Source: Halorubrum yunnanense
GTDB taxonomy: Archaea > Halobacteriota > Halobacteria > Halobacteriales > Haloferacaceae
NCBI RefSeq assembly: GCF_026586675.1
Contig: NZ_JAODIX010000019.1
Coordinates: 1 to 64,000 of the forward strand
Direction of reading: 5' to 3'
DNA length: 64,000 nucleotides
This document shows positions 51,262 to 59,499 of the stretch, one piece after another (the first letter of the stretch is position 1; every line of letters starts with the position of its first letter). A model generated the notes under the pieces. The model saw only the letters and a program-made list of their open reading frames with translations. It ran no database searches and was not told the origin of the DNA. The position numbers and the translations under genes are program-made.

Positions 51262-52767
51262 ATGGCAGGGACCGAGGACGAAGACGCGTTCGTTCAGTAC
51301 GGCATCGACGACAAACCGCCGCTGGGAAAATCGCTCCTCCTCGGCGTCCAGCACTACCTCACGATGGTGGGCGCGAACATCGCCGTCCCGCTCATCCTCG
51401 CCGGCGCGATGGGGATGCCCGACGCGGTCGTTCCGCGGTTCGTCGGCACGTTCTTCGTCGTGTCGGGCATCGCGACCCTCGCGCAGACGACGTTCGGCAA
51501 CCGCTACCCGATCGTGCAGGGTGCCCCGTTCTCGATGCTCGCGCCCGCGCTGGCGGTCATCGGCGTCGTGACCGCGACCCCCCCAGAAGGCATCGTCGCC
51601 TGGCGGGCGGCTCTGCTACAGCTCCAAGGCGCGATCATCGTCGCCGCCCTCGCCGAGGTCGCGATCGGCTACCTCGGGCTCGTCAGACGGCTGCGGAGAC
51701 ACCTCTCACCGGTCGTCATCACGCCGGTCATCGTGCTCATCGGCCTGTCTCTGTTCAACTCTCCCGACATCGTGACGGCCGATCAGAACTGGTGGCTCGT
51801 CGGTCTGACGCTGGTCGCCATCGTCGCGTTCTCGCAGTACCTCGGGGGACGGTCGAAGATCTTCCAGCTGTTCCCGGTCCTGCTCGGCATCCTCGTCGCG
51901 TGGGTCGTCGCCGCGGCCTTATCGGTCCTCGGCGTCTTCGGGCCAGAAACGCCCGGCTACATCGATCTGGCGAGCGTCGCAGCGGCCGAACCGGTCCACC
52001 TCATCTACCCGCTCCAGTGGGGGACGCCGAGCGTCACGCCCGCGCTCGTCATCGGTATGCTCGCCGGCGTCGCCGCCTCGATAGTCGAGTCCATCGGCGA
52101 CTACCACGCCGTCGCCCGCCTCTCCGGCATGGGCGCCCCGAGCGGCGAACGCGTGACTCACGGCATCGGTATGGAGGGACTCATGAACGTCTTCTCCGGG
52201 GTGATGGGCACCGGCGGGTCGACCTCGTACTCGGAGAACATCGGTGCTATCGGTCTCACCGGCGTGGCCTCGCGCTACGTCGTCCAGATCGGTGCCGCGC
52301 TCATGATCCTCGTCGGCTTCGTCGGTTACTTCGGCCAGCTCGTCGCCACCATTCCGGGCCCGATCATCGGCGGTCTCTACATCGCGATGTTCGCTCAGAT
52401 CGTCGGCGTCGGCCTCTCGAATCTCAAGTACGTCGACCTCGACTCCTCCCGGAACATCTTCGTTATCGGGATCTCGCTCTTTTCCGGGCTGGCCGTCCCG
52501 GAGTACATGCGAACCGTCGGGAGCGCGAGCGCCTTCCAGCAGGGGCTGGCCGATAGCTTCCTGGTCGGTCCCCTCCTGGGCGCCGATATCGTCGCCAACA
52601 CCGTCTACGTCATCGGATCGACGGGGATGGCCGTCGGGGGGATCGTCGCCCTCCTCCTCGACAACTCGATCGCCGGGACGGCCACGGAACGCGGACTCAC
52701 CGCGTGGGAGGACGCGGCCGAAGCGGACGCGGATTTCACGTCCGCGTACGAACGCTTCTTCCGATAA
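51262..52767 (+). CDS. NCS2-family uracil/xanthine permease
   Basis: A 501-residue nucleobase:cation symporter-2 protein with about 14 membrane segments. Motifs: LLLGVQHYLTMVGANIAVPL (TM1), TTFGNRYPIVQGAPFSMLAP (TM3 substrate loop), ASIVESIGDYHAVARLSG (TM8, with the conserved Glu and Asp) and GTGGSTSYSENIGAIGLTGV (TM10). It imports uracil or xanthine-like bases with a cation; the exact base is not determinable. ATG 51262 (MAGTEDEDAF) is preferred; an in-frame ATG at 51223 would add 13 residues. No purine or pyrimidine catabolic genes are adjacent. Confidence 0.92.
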   Translation: MAGTEDEDAFVQYGIDDKPPLGKSLLLGVQHYLTMVGANIAVPLILAGAMGMPDAVVPRFVGTFFVVSGIATLAQTTFGNRYPIVQGAPFSMLAPALAVIGVVTATPPEGIVAWRAALLQLQGAIIVAALAEVAIGYLGLVRRLRRHLSPVVITPVIVLIGLSLFNSPDIVTADQNWWLVGLTLVAIVAFSQYLGGRSKIFQLFPVLLGILVAWVVAAALSVLGVFGPETPGYIDLASVAAAEPVHLIYPLQWGTPSVTPALVIGMLAGVAASIVESIGDYHAVARLSGMGAPSGERVTHGIGMEGLMNVFSGVMGTGGSTSYSENIGAIGLTGVASRYVVQIGAALMILVGFVGYFGQLVATIPGPIIGGLYIAMFAQIVGVGLSNLKYVDLDSSRNIFVIGISLFSGLAVPEYMRTVGSASAFQQGLADSFLVGPLLGADIVANTVYVIGSTGMAVGGIVALLLDNSIAGTATERGLTAWEDAAEADADFTSAYERFFR

Positions 52768-53023
52768 GGAAGCGGTTCGTACCCGCCGATCTTCTCCCAA
52801 ACGGCTTGCCCTGACGGGATCGGTCGAGGGTCATGAAACTGATCGATGGTATGAAACCGGCCGACGGTGACGAACGCCGACACCGGCGTCCGGCACGCCG
52901 GGAGACGCTCGCGGGCGCCGAGCCGAGACCCGCCCGTGGCCGAGCCGAACACTACTCGCCGACCCGCGGAGTGGGCGCTGGGTGCCTCGCGAAACGACCG
53001 CAGAAACGGGTGTCTCGCCGGAC

Positions 53024-53947
53024 TTACAGCAGGCCGGTCTTCTGGAGCTTCATCAGGTCCTCGGTGTCGAGCGTCTCGCCCTCCTTGAACTTCTGGTAGA
53101 TCTCCTCGGCCTCTTCCTTCTCCTCCTCGCGCTTCTCGGCGCGCTCGTCTTTACGCTCGCGCTCCTCCTCCTTGTCGAGCTCGCGCAGGCGCTTCTGGAC
53201 GCGCACGAAGTCCTCGTGGTGTCGGTCGGCGGCCTCCTGGGCCTCCACGAACAGCTCGTGCATCTCGTCGGCCTCGTCGCGGATGTCGTCGGCCTCGCGG
53301 TAGGCCTCGATCATCTGGTTGTGGTGCTCCTGGGCCTTGTCGGCGAGCTCAGTCACCTTCTGGTGGTGTTGGGACGCCTCGGAGCGGACCTCCTCGGCCT
53401 CGTCGACCAGCTCGTCGAGTTCGCTGGTGTCGTCGACCTTCTCCTTCTTCTCGGCGAGCTCCTCTCGCTTCTCGTCGATCTTCTCGATGAGCTCGCGCTC
53501 GTCGTCCGCGTCGAGCACTTCGGTCTGCTGGCGGAACTCGAGGTCCTCGATCTCCTCTTTGAGCTCCTCGATGGACTTGCCGGAGCCGAGTTCCATGTCC
53601 TGTTTGAGCTCCTCGACCTCGTCGAACAGCTCGTTGGCCTCGGCGTTGAGCTCGTTACGCTTGTCCTTGTGCTCCTGGACCTGCTCGTTGAGCTCGTCGC
53701 GGTTCTCGCGGTGTTCCTGGGCCTCGTCGACCTTCTCGCGCGTCTTCGCGTTGAGGTCGTCGCGCTTGGAGGCGCGCTCGGACGCCATCTGGTTCAGCTC
53801 GTTGCGTCGGTCTCGTAGCTGACCGGCGCGCTTGATGAGCTGCCCCTTCGACCCGTTGTCGAGGTCGTCTTCGGAAAGGTCCACGTTGTCCGCCTTGTCC
53901 ATCGGTTCGATCTCGTACTGCTCGATGACTTCGTCTTTCGTTACCAT
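53024..53947 (-). CDS. long coiled-coil protein
   Basis: A 307-residue highly charged protein dominated by heptad coiled coil from about 35 to 290 (DRRNELNQMASERASKRDDL, KDKRNELNAEANELFDEVEE, LDELVDEAEEVRSEASQHHQ). The N-terminus MVTKDEVIEQYEIEPMDKAD and C-terminus EGETLDTEDLMKLQKTGLL are conserved in haloarchaeal and other archaeal homologues, which older databases mislabel as phosphoserine phosphatases. A structural or scaffold role is likely. Its 3' neighbour is a 256-bp gap to the permease gene. Codon usage shows lower C/G at third positions in Lys and Glu codons only because of composition. Confidence 0.82.
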   Translation of the reverse strand: MVTKDEVIEQYEIEPMDKADNVDLSEDDLDNGSKGQLIKRAGQLRDRRNELNQMASERASKRDDLNAKTREKVDEAQEHRENRDELNEQVQEHKDKRNELNAEANELFDEVEELKQDMELGSGKSIEELKEEIEDLEFRQQTEVLDADDERELIEKIDEKREELAEKKEKVDDTSELDELVDEAEEVRSEASQHHQKVTELADKAQEHHNQMIEAYREADDIRDEADEMHELFVEAQEAADRHHEDFVRVQKRLRELDKEEERERKDERAEKREEEKEEAEEIYQKFKEGETLDTEDLMKLQKTGLL

Positions 53948-54244
53948 TTTTTATCTCTCCATCACCGCTCCGGGGGTAGCAGTCGCTCGCTGTCGTGCGT
54001 CGGGCCGTTCACAAGAGCTCCCGTTCATTTCAGCGTGCGATCCCACCAGCGCCGGAGGCGTTCTGGTAACTGATTCTACCGTAGGCCGACATATAAAGAC
54101 TTCGGTGAATCGGGTGTAACCCGGTAGCACGGGCGGTATACCCGTCGTTCCGTGCCGAACGATCACACACCCATCACTATTTATGAACGTCGGCCGGGGG
54201 ACCACGCGGGCCCGCCGCGGTGTCACGGGGGACCCGCGATGGCC
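53948..54244. other. 297-bp intergenic region with AT-rich boxes and two hairpins
   Basis: Between the coiled-coil gene and the riboflavin-pathway gene, both on the minus strand. It contains acatataaag (54088-54097) and ctatttatga (54177-54186), either of which could be a promoter for the coiled-coil gene. Two small adjacent hairpins are CGGGT-GTA-ACCCG (54109-54121 region) and ACGGG-CGGTAT-ACCCGT (54129-54145 region). No coding frame or RNA gene was recognised. Confidence 0.5.
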
Positions 54245-54931
54245 TCACGCGCCCTCGTCGCGGACCTCGTACGAGAGCACGACTCCGGCGTCGAGTCGCT
54301 CCGAACCGACCAGATCCAGCCGCGGGAACGACTCGGTGAACCCAGCGCCGTCGGCGAGCGTCGGCGCGTCTCGGCCGCCGATCACCATCGACCCGACGTA
54401 GACGTGGAGCTCGTCGACGAGGCCCGCCGCGAAACACGAATAGATCACCTCGCCGCCCCCCTCGATCATCAGGCGGTCGACGCCGCGGTCGGCCAGCGCG
54501 TCGAATCCGCCGGCGAGGTCGACGCGACCCTCATCGGTCTCGCTCTCGACCGCGACGACCTCCGCGCCGGCCGCGGTGAGTTCCTCGCGCCGCTCCTCGG
54601 TCGTCGCCGCCGAGACGAGCAGGTACGTCGTCGCCGCGTCGTCGAGGAGCCGAGCGTCGGTCGGCGTCCGCCCCTCCGAGTCGACGACGACGCGGGCGGG
54701 GTGACCGGGCCGGCCGTTCCGCAGGCGCTGGACGCGGCGGTCCTCCTCGTCGAGCGTGAGGTGCGGGTCGTCGGCGAGCACCGTCCCGACACCCACGAGC
54801 ACCGCGTCCGCGGCGGCCCTGACCCGGTCAACCCGGTCGAAGTCCTCCGATCCCGAGATGCGGAGCTGCTCCCGGCGCCGCGTCGCGAGCTTCCCGTCGA
54901 CGCTCTGGGCGGCGTTGACGACGACGTGCAT
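54245..54931 (-). CDS. diaminohydroxyphosphoribosylaminopyrimidine-type reductase (RibD C-domain)
   Basis: A 228-residue member of the RibD C-terminal/RIB7 family, which in archaea reduces 2,5-diamino-6-ribosylamino-pyrimidinone 5'-phosphate with NADPH in riboflavin and F420 biosynthesis. Typical features are VVVNAAQSVDGKLATRRREQ at the N-terminus, ADAVLVGVGTVLADDPHLTL, RVVVDSEGRTPTDARLLDD and LMIEGGGEVIYSCFAAGLVD. The DHFR-like fold length is normal. A PUA gene is 62 bp upstream on the same strand. No other rib gene is in the window. Confidence 0.9.
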   Translation of the reverse strand: MHVVVNAAQSVDGKLATRRREQLRISGSEDFDRVDRVRAAADAVLVGVGTVLADDPHLTLDEEDRRVQRLRNGRPGHPARVVVDSEGRTPTDARLLDDAATTYLLVSAATTEERREELTAAGAEVVAVESETDEGRVDLAGGFDALADRGVDRLMIEGGGEVIYSCFAAGLVDELHVYVGSMVIGGRDAPTLADGAGFTESFPRLDLVGSERLDAGVVLSYEVRDEGA

Positions 54932-54993
54932 ACGCGTTCGTCTCGGGGACGGGAAATGATCGTTTCGGTCGGGGACGCGCCGAGGGCAGCCGG

Positions 54994-55515
54994 CTACTCC
55001 GCGTCGGCGACTCCGTCGCCGCCGACCCCATTCCGCACCTTGACGGCGACCCCGCTCCCGAACGCCTCGGCTTCGGCGCCGGAGAGCTCCGCGCGCCCGA
55101 CCGCGAACAGCGCGTCGTCCCCGTCGACGACGAGCACCTCGTCGCCGGGTCGGATCCCGTCGTCGGCCGCGGTCACGAACTTCGCGAAGGCGTTGCGCCC
55201 CTCGCGGACGAACGGCTCGCTCTCCTCGCCGACGACCACCCGGTGTCGCGGCCGGTCGAACGCCCCGCGCAGCCGCCGGCCGCCGGCGACGCCCAGGGTG
55301 AAGCGCCCGTCGGTACCGTACGAGACGAGGCGGTCGCCCTCGGAGCTGCCGGGCGTGTCGTCGACGTCGCCGACGATCACCTGTCGCGGGCGGCCGCCGC
55401 TCGACCGGCGAAGGGTCAGCGGCTCGTCCGGGGGGAAGAGGGCGCGGCCCGCGCCGGCGCCGAACTGGTAGTCGGCGCCGGTCCGCAGGTCCGCGAGCGC
55501 GTCGGCGTCGGTCAT
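54994..55515 (-). CDS. PUA-domain RNA-binding protein
   Basis: A 173-residue protein with a C-terminal PUA domain: RRLRGAFDRPRHRVVVGEES, PFVREGRNAFAKFVTAADDG, IRPGDEVLVVDGDDALFAVG. The N-terminal 75 residues (LADLRTGADYQFGAGAGRAL) correspond to the preceding domain found in small archaeal PUA proteins and in the C-part of archaeosine tRNA transglycosylase. It probably binds structured RNA (tRNA or rRNA). It is between the HD-domain gene (52 bp upstream) and the riboflavin gene on the same strand, so a three-gene transcript is possible. Confidence 0.85.
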   Translation of the reverse strand: MTDADALADLRTGADYQFGAGAGRALFPPDEPLTLRRSSGGRPRQVIVGDVDDTPGSSEGDRLVSYGTDGRFTLGVAGGRRLRGAFDRPRHRVVVGEESEPFVREGRNAFAKFVTAADDGIRPGDEVLVVDGDDALFAVGRAELSGAEAEAFGSGVAVKVRNGVGGDGVADAE

Positions 55516-55567
55516 ACCCGAACTGTCCCGGCCACGCGCAAAGCCGTTACGACACGGGCCGCTTCCC

Positions 55568-56503
55568 TTATAGCTCGATCCGATCGACGATCGACTTCGT
55601 GCCGTCCTCGTCGCTGTGGGTGTTGATCGCGATCGTCTGGACCCGGTCTTCCAGCAGCGACCCCTCCATCTTCGCCTGCAACAGCGAGTCCACCTGATAA
55701 ACGCCGGCGGCGTTGTTCATCCGGATCACGACCTGTACGGGGGTCTTCCCGCCTTCCCGGAGCGAAACGCGCTCGATCGCCTGCGAGGAGACGGTGTTGA
55801 TCCCGCGACCCCCCTCCTCGTAGGGGACCCGCGAGCGCCCGCGCTCCATGTCGAGCCCGTCCGCGATCCGGACGATCCCGGCCTCCAGCGTCAGCGGCTG
55901 CTCTTCGGTGTGGTGACAGAGGATCGCGTGGAGCACCTCCGCCTTCACGCGCACCTGGTCGGGAACGTCGTAGAAGGAGGGGAGAAAGTCGTCGAGTAGG
56001 TCGGCCGCGAGCGGGATCGAGTAGTAGGGATGGTCGTGACGGTGGACGACGTGGCCGATGTCGTGGAGCGTCGCCGCGAGCGCGATGATCACCGGCTCGT
56101 CGGCCTCGTCGAGCCCCTGCTGACGGGCGCCGTTGAAGTCGACTCCGCCGTCTTTCAGCAGGTCGTACAGCCGGAGCGCGCGGTCCCGGACGATCTCGAC
56201 GTGTTTCGACCCGTGGTCGTTGTACCCCTTCCGGTCGACGGGATTGACGTTCTGCGCCTCCAGGTACGCGGCGATCTCCTCGTCCGACGCGATCCGATCG
56301 AGCACCTCGTTGAGACGGTCGTCGGGGAAGGCGTGGTCGGCGTCGGGATCGTACTCGTGGCGGTCGGCGTCGGTGTCGGCGTCGATGTCCGGGTCGTCGT
56401 CGACGTCGAGGCCGTCGAGGTCCTCGGGACTCTCGGAGTCGTCGGGGTCCTCGGGATCGGCGGAGTCGGCCATCGATCCGTCGGCGTCGGTGGAATCGGT
56501 CAT
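55568..56503 (-). CDS. HD-domain metal-dependent phosphohydrolase
   Basis: A 311-residue protein. The first 60 residues are extremely Asp/Pro/Ser-rich. The HD domain follows with HGSKHVEIVRDRALRLYDLL (first His), ALAATLHDIGHVVHRHDHPY (the HD pair, about 150), ILCHHTEEQPLT and IVRIADGLDMERGRSRV (final Asp). A C-terminal beta domain (residues 230-311) ends with IVDRIEL. Such proteins cleave phosphate esters of nucleotides; substrate unknown. ATG 56503 starts at the acidic region, so true length is uncertain. It is the first gene of the HD-PUA-reductase group. Confidence 0.83.
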   Translation of the reverse strand: MTDSTDADGSMADSADPEDPDDSESPEDLDGLDVDDDPDIDADTDADRHEYDPDADHAFPDDRLNEVLDRIASDEEIAAYLEAQNVNPVDRKGYNDHGSKHVEIVRDRALRLYDLLKDGGVDFNGARQQGLDEADEPVIIALAATLHDIGHVVHRHDHPYYSIPLAADLLDDFLPSFYDVPDQVRVKAEVLHAILCHHTEEQPLTLEAGIVRIADGLDMERGRSRVPYEEGGRGINTVSSQAIERVSLREGGKTPVQVVIRMNNAAGVYQVDSLLQAKMEGSLLEDRVQTIAINTHSDEDGTKSIVDRIEL

Positions 56504-56806
56504 GAGATCGGGGAGGACGCGCCGGCGATTGAAAAGGGTGTGCGTGGGGCGGTCGTCGCCCGACCGGCAGTTTCGACCCGAGGCAAAATCTATAAGCGAC
56601 GGAGCGTTCCATTACGGGCGTGAACCGACCCGCGTCCGGACGCGGCTCGCCGCCGTCGACAGCGACGCGGCTCTTCTCGAAGAAACGCGCGTGACCCGTC
56701 CGCCGGCGGGAGTGGCGACCCCGTCCCGGACGACCCCCGGCCCGCGCGCACCGTTCGCTGACAGACCGCAGATCCCGACTCGAACCCAGACACCGACCGC
56801 CCACCC

Positions 56807-57808
56807 ATGACAGACGCGACCACCACGACGCCTTACGGCGCACAGGACGCGACGGACCGAGACTCGACCGACGAGCCCTTCGAGGGGGTGTACCCCGCGA
56901 TGACGACCCCATTCACCGACGGCGACGAGGTCGACCACCAGCAGCTCGCCGACAACGCCCGCTACCTCGAGCGCGCGGGCGTCGACGGCGTCGTCCCCGT
57001 CGGCTCCACCGGCGAGTCGGCGACGATGAGCCACGACGAGCACGTCGACGTGATCGAGACGGTCCGCGACGCCCTCGACGACATCCCCGTGATCGCGGGT
57101 ACCGGCTCGAACAACACCGCCGAGGCGCTCTCGCTTTCCCGGCGCGCCGCCGACGCGGGCGCCGACGGCCTCCTCCTGATTTCCCCCTACTACAACAGGC
57201 CCGAGCCCGCCGGCTTCCTCGAACACTACCGGACGATCGCCGACGAGGTCGACCTCCCGCAGATCGTCTACAACGTCCCGAGCCGGACCGGCCAGTCGAT
57301 CCCGGTCGACGTCACCGCCGAGCTCGCCGAACACCCGAATATCCAGGGGTACAAGGCCGCCTCGGGCGACCTGAACCTCGTCAGCGAGGTGATCGAGCGC
57401 ACCCGCGACGAGTCGTTCTCCGTGCTCTCCGGCGACGACGGGCTCACGCTCCCCGTGCTCTCGATCGGCGGCACCGGCACCATCAGCGTCGTTGGCAACG
57501 TCGAGCCGGAGCGCTCCTGTGCGATGGTCGGCGCCGCGCTCTCCGGCGACTACGACCGCGCTCGCGCGCTCCACCACGAACTCTCGCCGCTCGTCCGCGA
57601 GCTGTTCGCCGAGACGAACCCGATCCCGGTGAAGGAGGCGATGCACATCCGCGGCCGGGGCGGGCCCCTGGTCCGCTCGCCGCTCTCGCGGCTCTCCGAG
57701 GAGCGCCGGGAGGTCCTGCGCGAGCTGCTGGCCGAGTACGACGAGGCCGCGCCCGGGACCGTCGATCCGGCCGCCGTCGAACCCGCGGCGGCGGGGGACG
57801 CGGAATGA
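56807..57808 (+). CDS. dapA: 4-hydroxy-tetrahydrodipicolinate synthase
   Basis: A 333-residue DapA that condenses pyruvate and aspartate semialdehyde, the first committed lysine step. Motifs: VYPAMTTPFTDGDEVDHQQL, GVVPVGSTGESATM (substrate loop), VYNVPSRTGQSIPVD with the catalytic Tyr and Schiff-base Lys in GYKAASGD (about 185). The 20-residue acidic N-extension is haloarchaeal. It overlaps dapB by 4 bp (ATGA, 57805-57808). It is the first gene of a six-gene lysine cluster and lies downstream of a region of about 300 bp. Contrast with the DHDPS-family paralogue at 33599-34504. Confidence 0.95.
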   Translation: MTDATTTTPYGAQDATDRDSTDEPFEGVYPAMTTPFTDGDEVDHQQLADNARYLERAGVDGVVPVGSTGESATMSHDEHVDVIETVRDALDDIPVIAGTGSNNTAEALSLSRRAADAGADGLLLISPYYNRPEPAGFLEHYRTIADEVDLPQIVYNVPSRTGQSIPVDVTAELAEHPNIQGYKAASGDLNLVSEVIERTRDESFSVLSGDDGLTLPVLSIGGTGTISVVGNVEPERSCAMVGAALSGDYDRARALHHELSPLVRELFAETNPIPVKEAMHIRGRGGPLVRSPLSRLSEERREVLRELLAEYDEAAPGTVDPAAVEPAAAGDAE

Positions 57809-58602
57809 GCGGCGGCGCGACCGACGCCAACCTCCGGCTCGCCGTCACCGGCGCCGGCGGCCGGATGGGCCGCGAGGTGATCGAAGCCGCCGCCGACCGC
57901 GAGGGCGTCGCCGTCGCCGTCGCGGTCAACCGCACCGCGACCGAGCCCGTCGCGGGGGTCGACGTCGACTCCGCGGACCGGCTGAGAGAGCTGCTCGCGG
58001 CCGAGTCCCCCGACGTCCTCGTCGACTTCACCGGCCCGGAGTCGGCGATTGCGTACGCCGGGGCCTGCGCCGACGCCGACGTCCCGATGGTCACCGGCAC
58101 GACCGGGTTCGCGGGCGCGCAGCTCGATGACCTCCGGGCCGCGAGCGACGCGGTCCCGGTGCTCAAGGCGTCGAACTTCGCCCGCGGCGTCGCCGCGCTC
58201 CGCCGCGCGGTTCGCGAGGCCGCGGCCGCGCTCCCCGGCTACGACGTGGAGCTGACCGAGACGCACCACAACGGAAAGCGCGACGCCCCCTCGGGCACCG
58301 CGAAGTCGATCCTCGACGACGTGGAGTCGGTCCGCGGGGACCTCGACGAGCGCGTGCACGGCCGCGAGGGCGACGCGCCGCGCGAGGCGAGCGAGATCGG
58401 CGTCCACGCCCGACGCGCGGGCGACGTGACCGGCGAGCACGAGGTCATGCTGGCGGGGAACCGCGAGACGCTCCGACTGACGCACCGCGCCGGCGACCGC
58501 GGGGTGTTCGCCGAGGGCGCGCTGGACGCCGCCGCTTGGCTCGCCGACAGCGACCCCGGCTGGTACGGGTTCGACGACGTGCTCGACGCCGGAAGTGAAT
58601 AG
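57805..58602 (+). CDS. dapB: 4-hydroxy-tetrahydrodipicolinate reductase
   Basis: A 265-residue NAD(P)H-dependent reductase, the second step after DapA. The Rossmann part has LAVTGAGGRMGREVIEAAAD (about residues 11-30) and LVDFTGPESAIAYA, then VTGTTGFAG. The substrate domain has ELTETHHNGKRDAPSGTAKS with the catalytic His/Lys set, and IGVHARRAGDVTGEHEVMLA. C-terminus WYGFDDVLDAGSE matches the family. It overlaps dapA by 4 bp. A 57-bp AT-containing gap separates it from dapD and may carry an internal promoter. Confidence 0.95.
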   Translation: MSGGATDANLRLAVTGAGGRMGREVIEAAADREGVAVAVAVNRTATEPVAGVDVDSADRLRELLAAESPDVLVDFTGPESAIAYAGACADADVPMVTGTTGFAGAQLDDLRAASDAVPVLKASNFARGVAALRRAVREAAAALPGYDVELTETHHNGKRDAPSGTAKSILDDVESVRGDLDERVHGREGDAPREASEIGVHARRAGDVTGEHEVMLAGNRETLRLTHRAGDRGVFAEGALDAAAWLADSDPGWYGFDDVLDAGSE

Positions 58603-58623
58603 CTCCGGAACATACGCGTATCG

Positions 58624-58634
58624 ACGAATAAATA
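58624..58634 (+). promoter_or_regulatory. possible internal promoter between dapB and dapD
   Basis: cgaataaatac contains a TATA-like core about 25-35 bp ahead of the dapD ATG (58660). It is the only gap of any size in the lysine cluster, so dapD and later genes could be expressed separately from dapA-dapB. Confidence 0.45.
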
Positions 58635-58659
58635 CCGACACTCATCCATACACTATCCA

Positions 58660-59499
58660 ATGACGCTTCGATCCGACGTCTCCGATCTGTGGGACCGCTA
58701 TCAGGAGGGGCTGACCGCCGCCGACGCGACGAGCGAGGACGCCGACGTCCTCGAGTCGTTCCTCTCGGCGCTGGAGGCCGGCGAGGTCCGCGCCGCGGAG
58801 AAGACCGGCGACGACGTGACCACCTGGGAGGCAAACGAGTGGGTCAAGCGGGGAATCCTACTGAACTTCGGCCTGCGCGAGACCGAGCCCCGCGAGCACG
58901 GCGGCGTCACCTACTACGACGTGCTCCCGCTGCGCGACACCGCCGACCTCGGCGAGCGCGGCACCCGCAACACCCCCGACGGCACCGTCATCCGGCGCGG
59001 CGCCTACCTCGGGGGCGACTGTATCATGATGAGCCCCTCGTTCGTCAACATGGGCGCGCACGTCGGCGACGGCACCCTCGTCGACTCCTGTGACACGGTC
59101 GGCTCCTGCGCGCAGCTCGGCGAGAACGTGAAGCTCGGCGCCAACACGCTGATCGGCGGCGTGCTCGAACCGGTCGAGGACGCGCCGGTCGTGATCGAGG
59201 ACGGCGTCTCGCTCGGCGCGGGCTGCCGGGTCACCTCGGGCTTCCGGGTCGGCGAGAACAGCATCGTCGGGGAGAACACCCTCTTGACCCCCCGCATCCC
59301 CGTCTACGACCTCGTCGAAGAGGAGATCCTCTACGGCCACCTCCCGGCCGACCGCCGGGCGTTCACCCGGATGGTGGAGTCGTCCGTGGGCGACCACGAG
59401 CTGTTCGAGGGCGGCGCCTACAAGCCCGCGGTCGTCGCGACCCACGTGGAGGAGGAGACGCTGGAGGCGACGCGGCGGGAGGACGCGCTCCGCGAATGA
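58660..59499 (+). CDS. dapD: tetrahydrodipicolinate N-succinyltransferase
   Basis: A 279-residue left-handed beta-helix acyltransferase that succinylates tetrahydrodipicolinate. The N-terminal helical part includes NEWVKRGILLNFGLRETEPR. The hexapeptide region reads GTVIRRGAYLGGDCIMMSPS, FVNMGAHVGDGTLVDSCDTV, GSCAQLGENVKLGANTLIGG, VVIEDGVSLGAGCRVTSGFR. The catalytic Asp/Glu is in DGTLVDSC. DapD implies the succinylase branch, whose aminotransferase DapC is not in the cluster. The stop overlaps lysA by 4 bp (ATGA, 59496-59499). Confidence 0.95.
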   Translation: MTLRSDVSDLWDRYQEGLTAADATSEDADVLESFLSALEAGEVRAAEKTGDDVTTWEANEWVKRGILLNFGLRETEPREHGGVTYYDVLPLRDTADLGERGTRNTPDGTVIRRGAYLGGDCIMMSPSFVNMGAHVGDGTLVDSCDTVGSCAQLGENVKLGANTLIGGVLEPVEDAPVVIEDGVSLGAGCRVTSGFRVGENSIVGENTLLTPRIPVYDLVEEEILYGHLPADRRAFTRMVESSVGDHELFEGGAYKPAVVATHVEEETLEATRREDALRE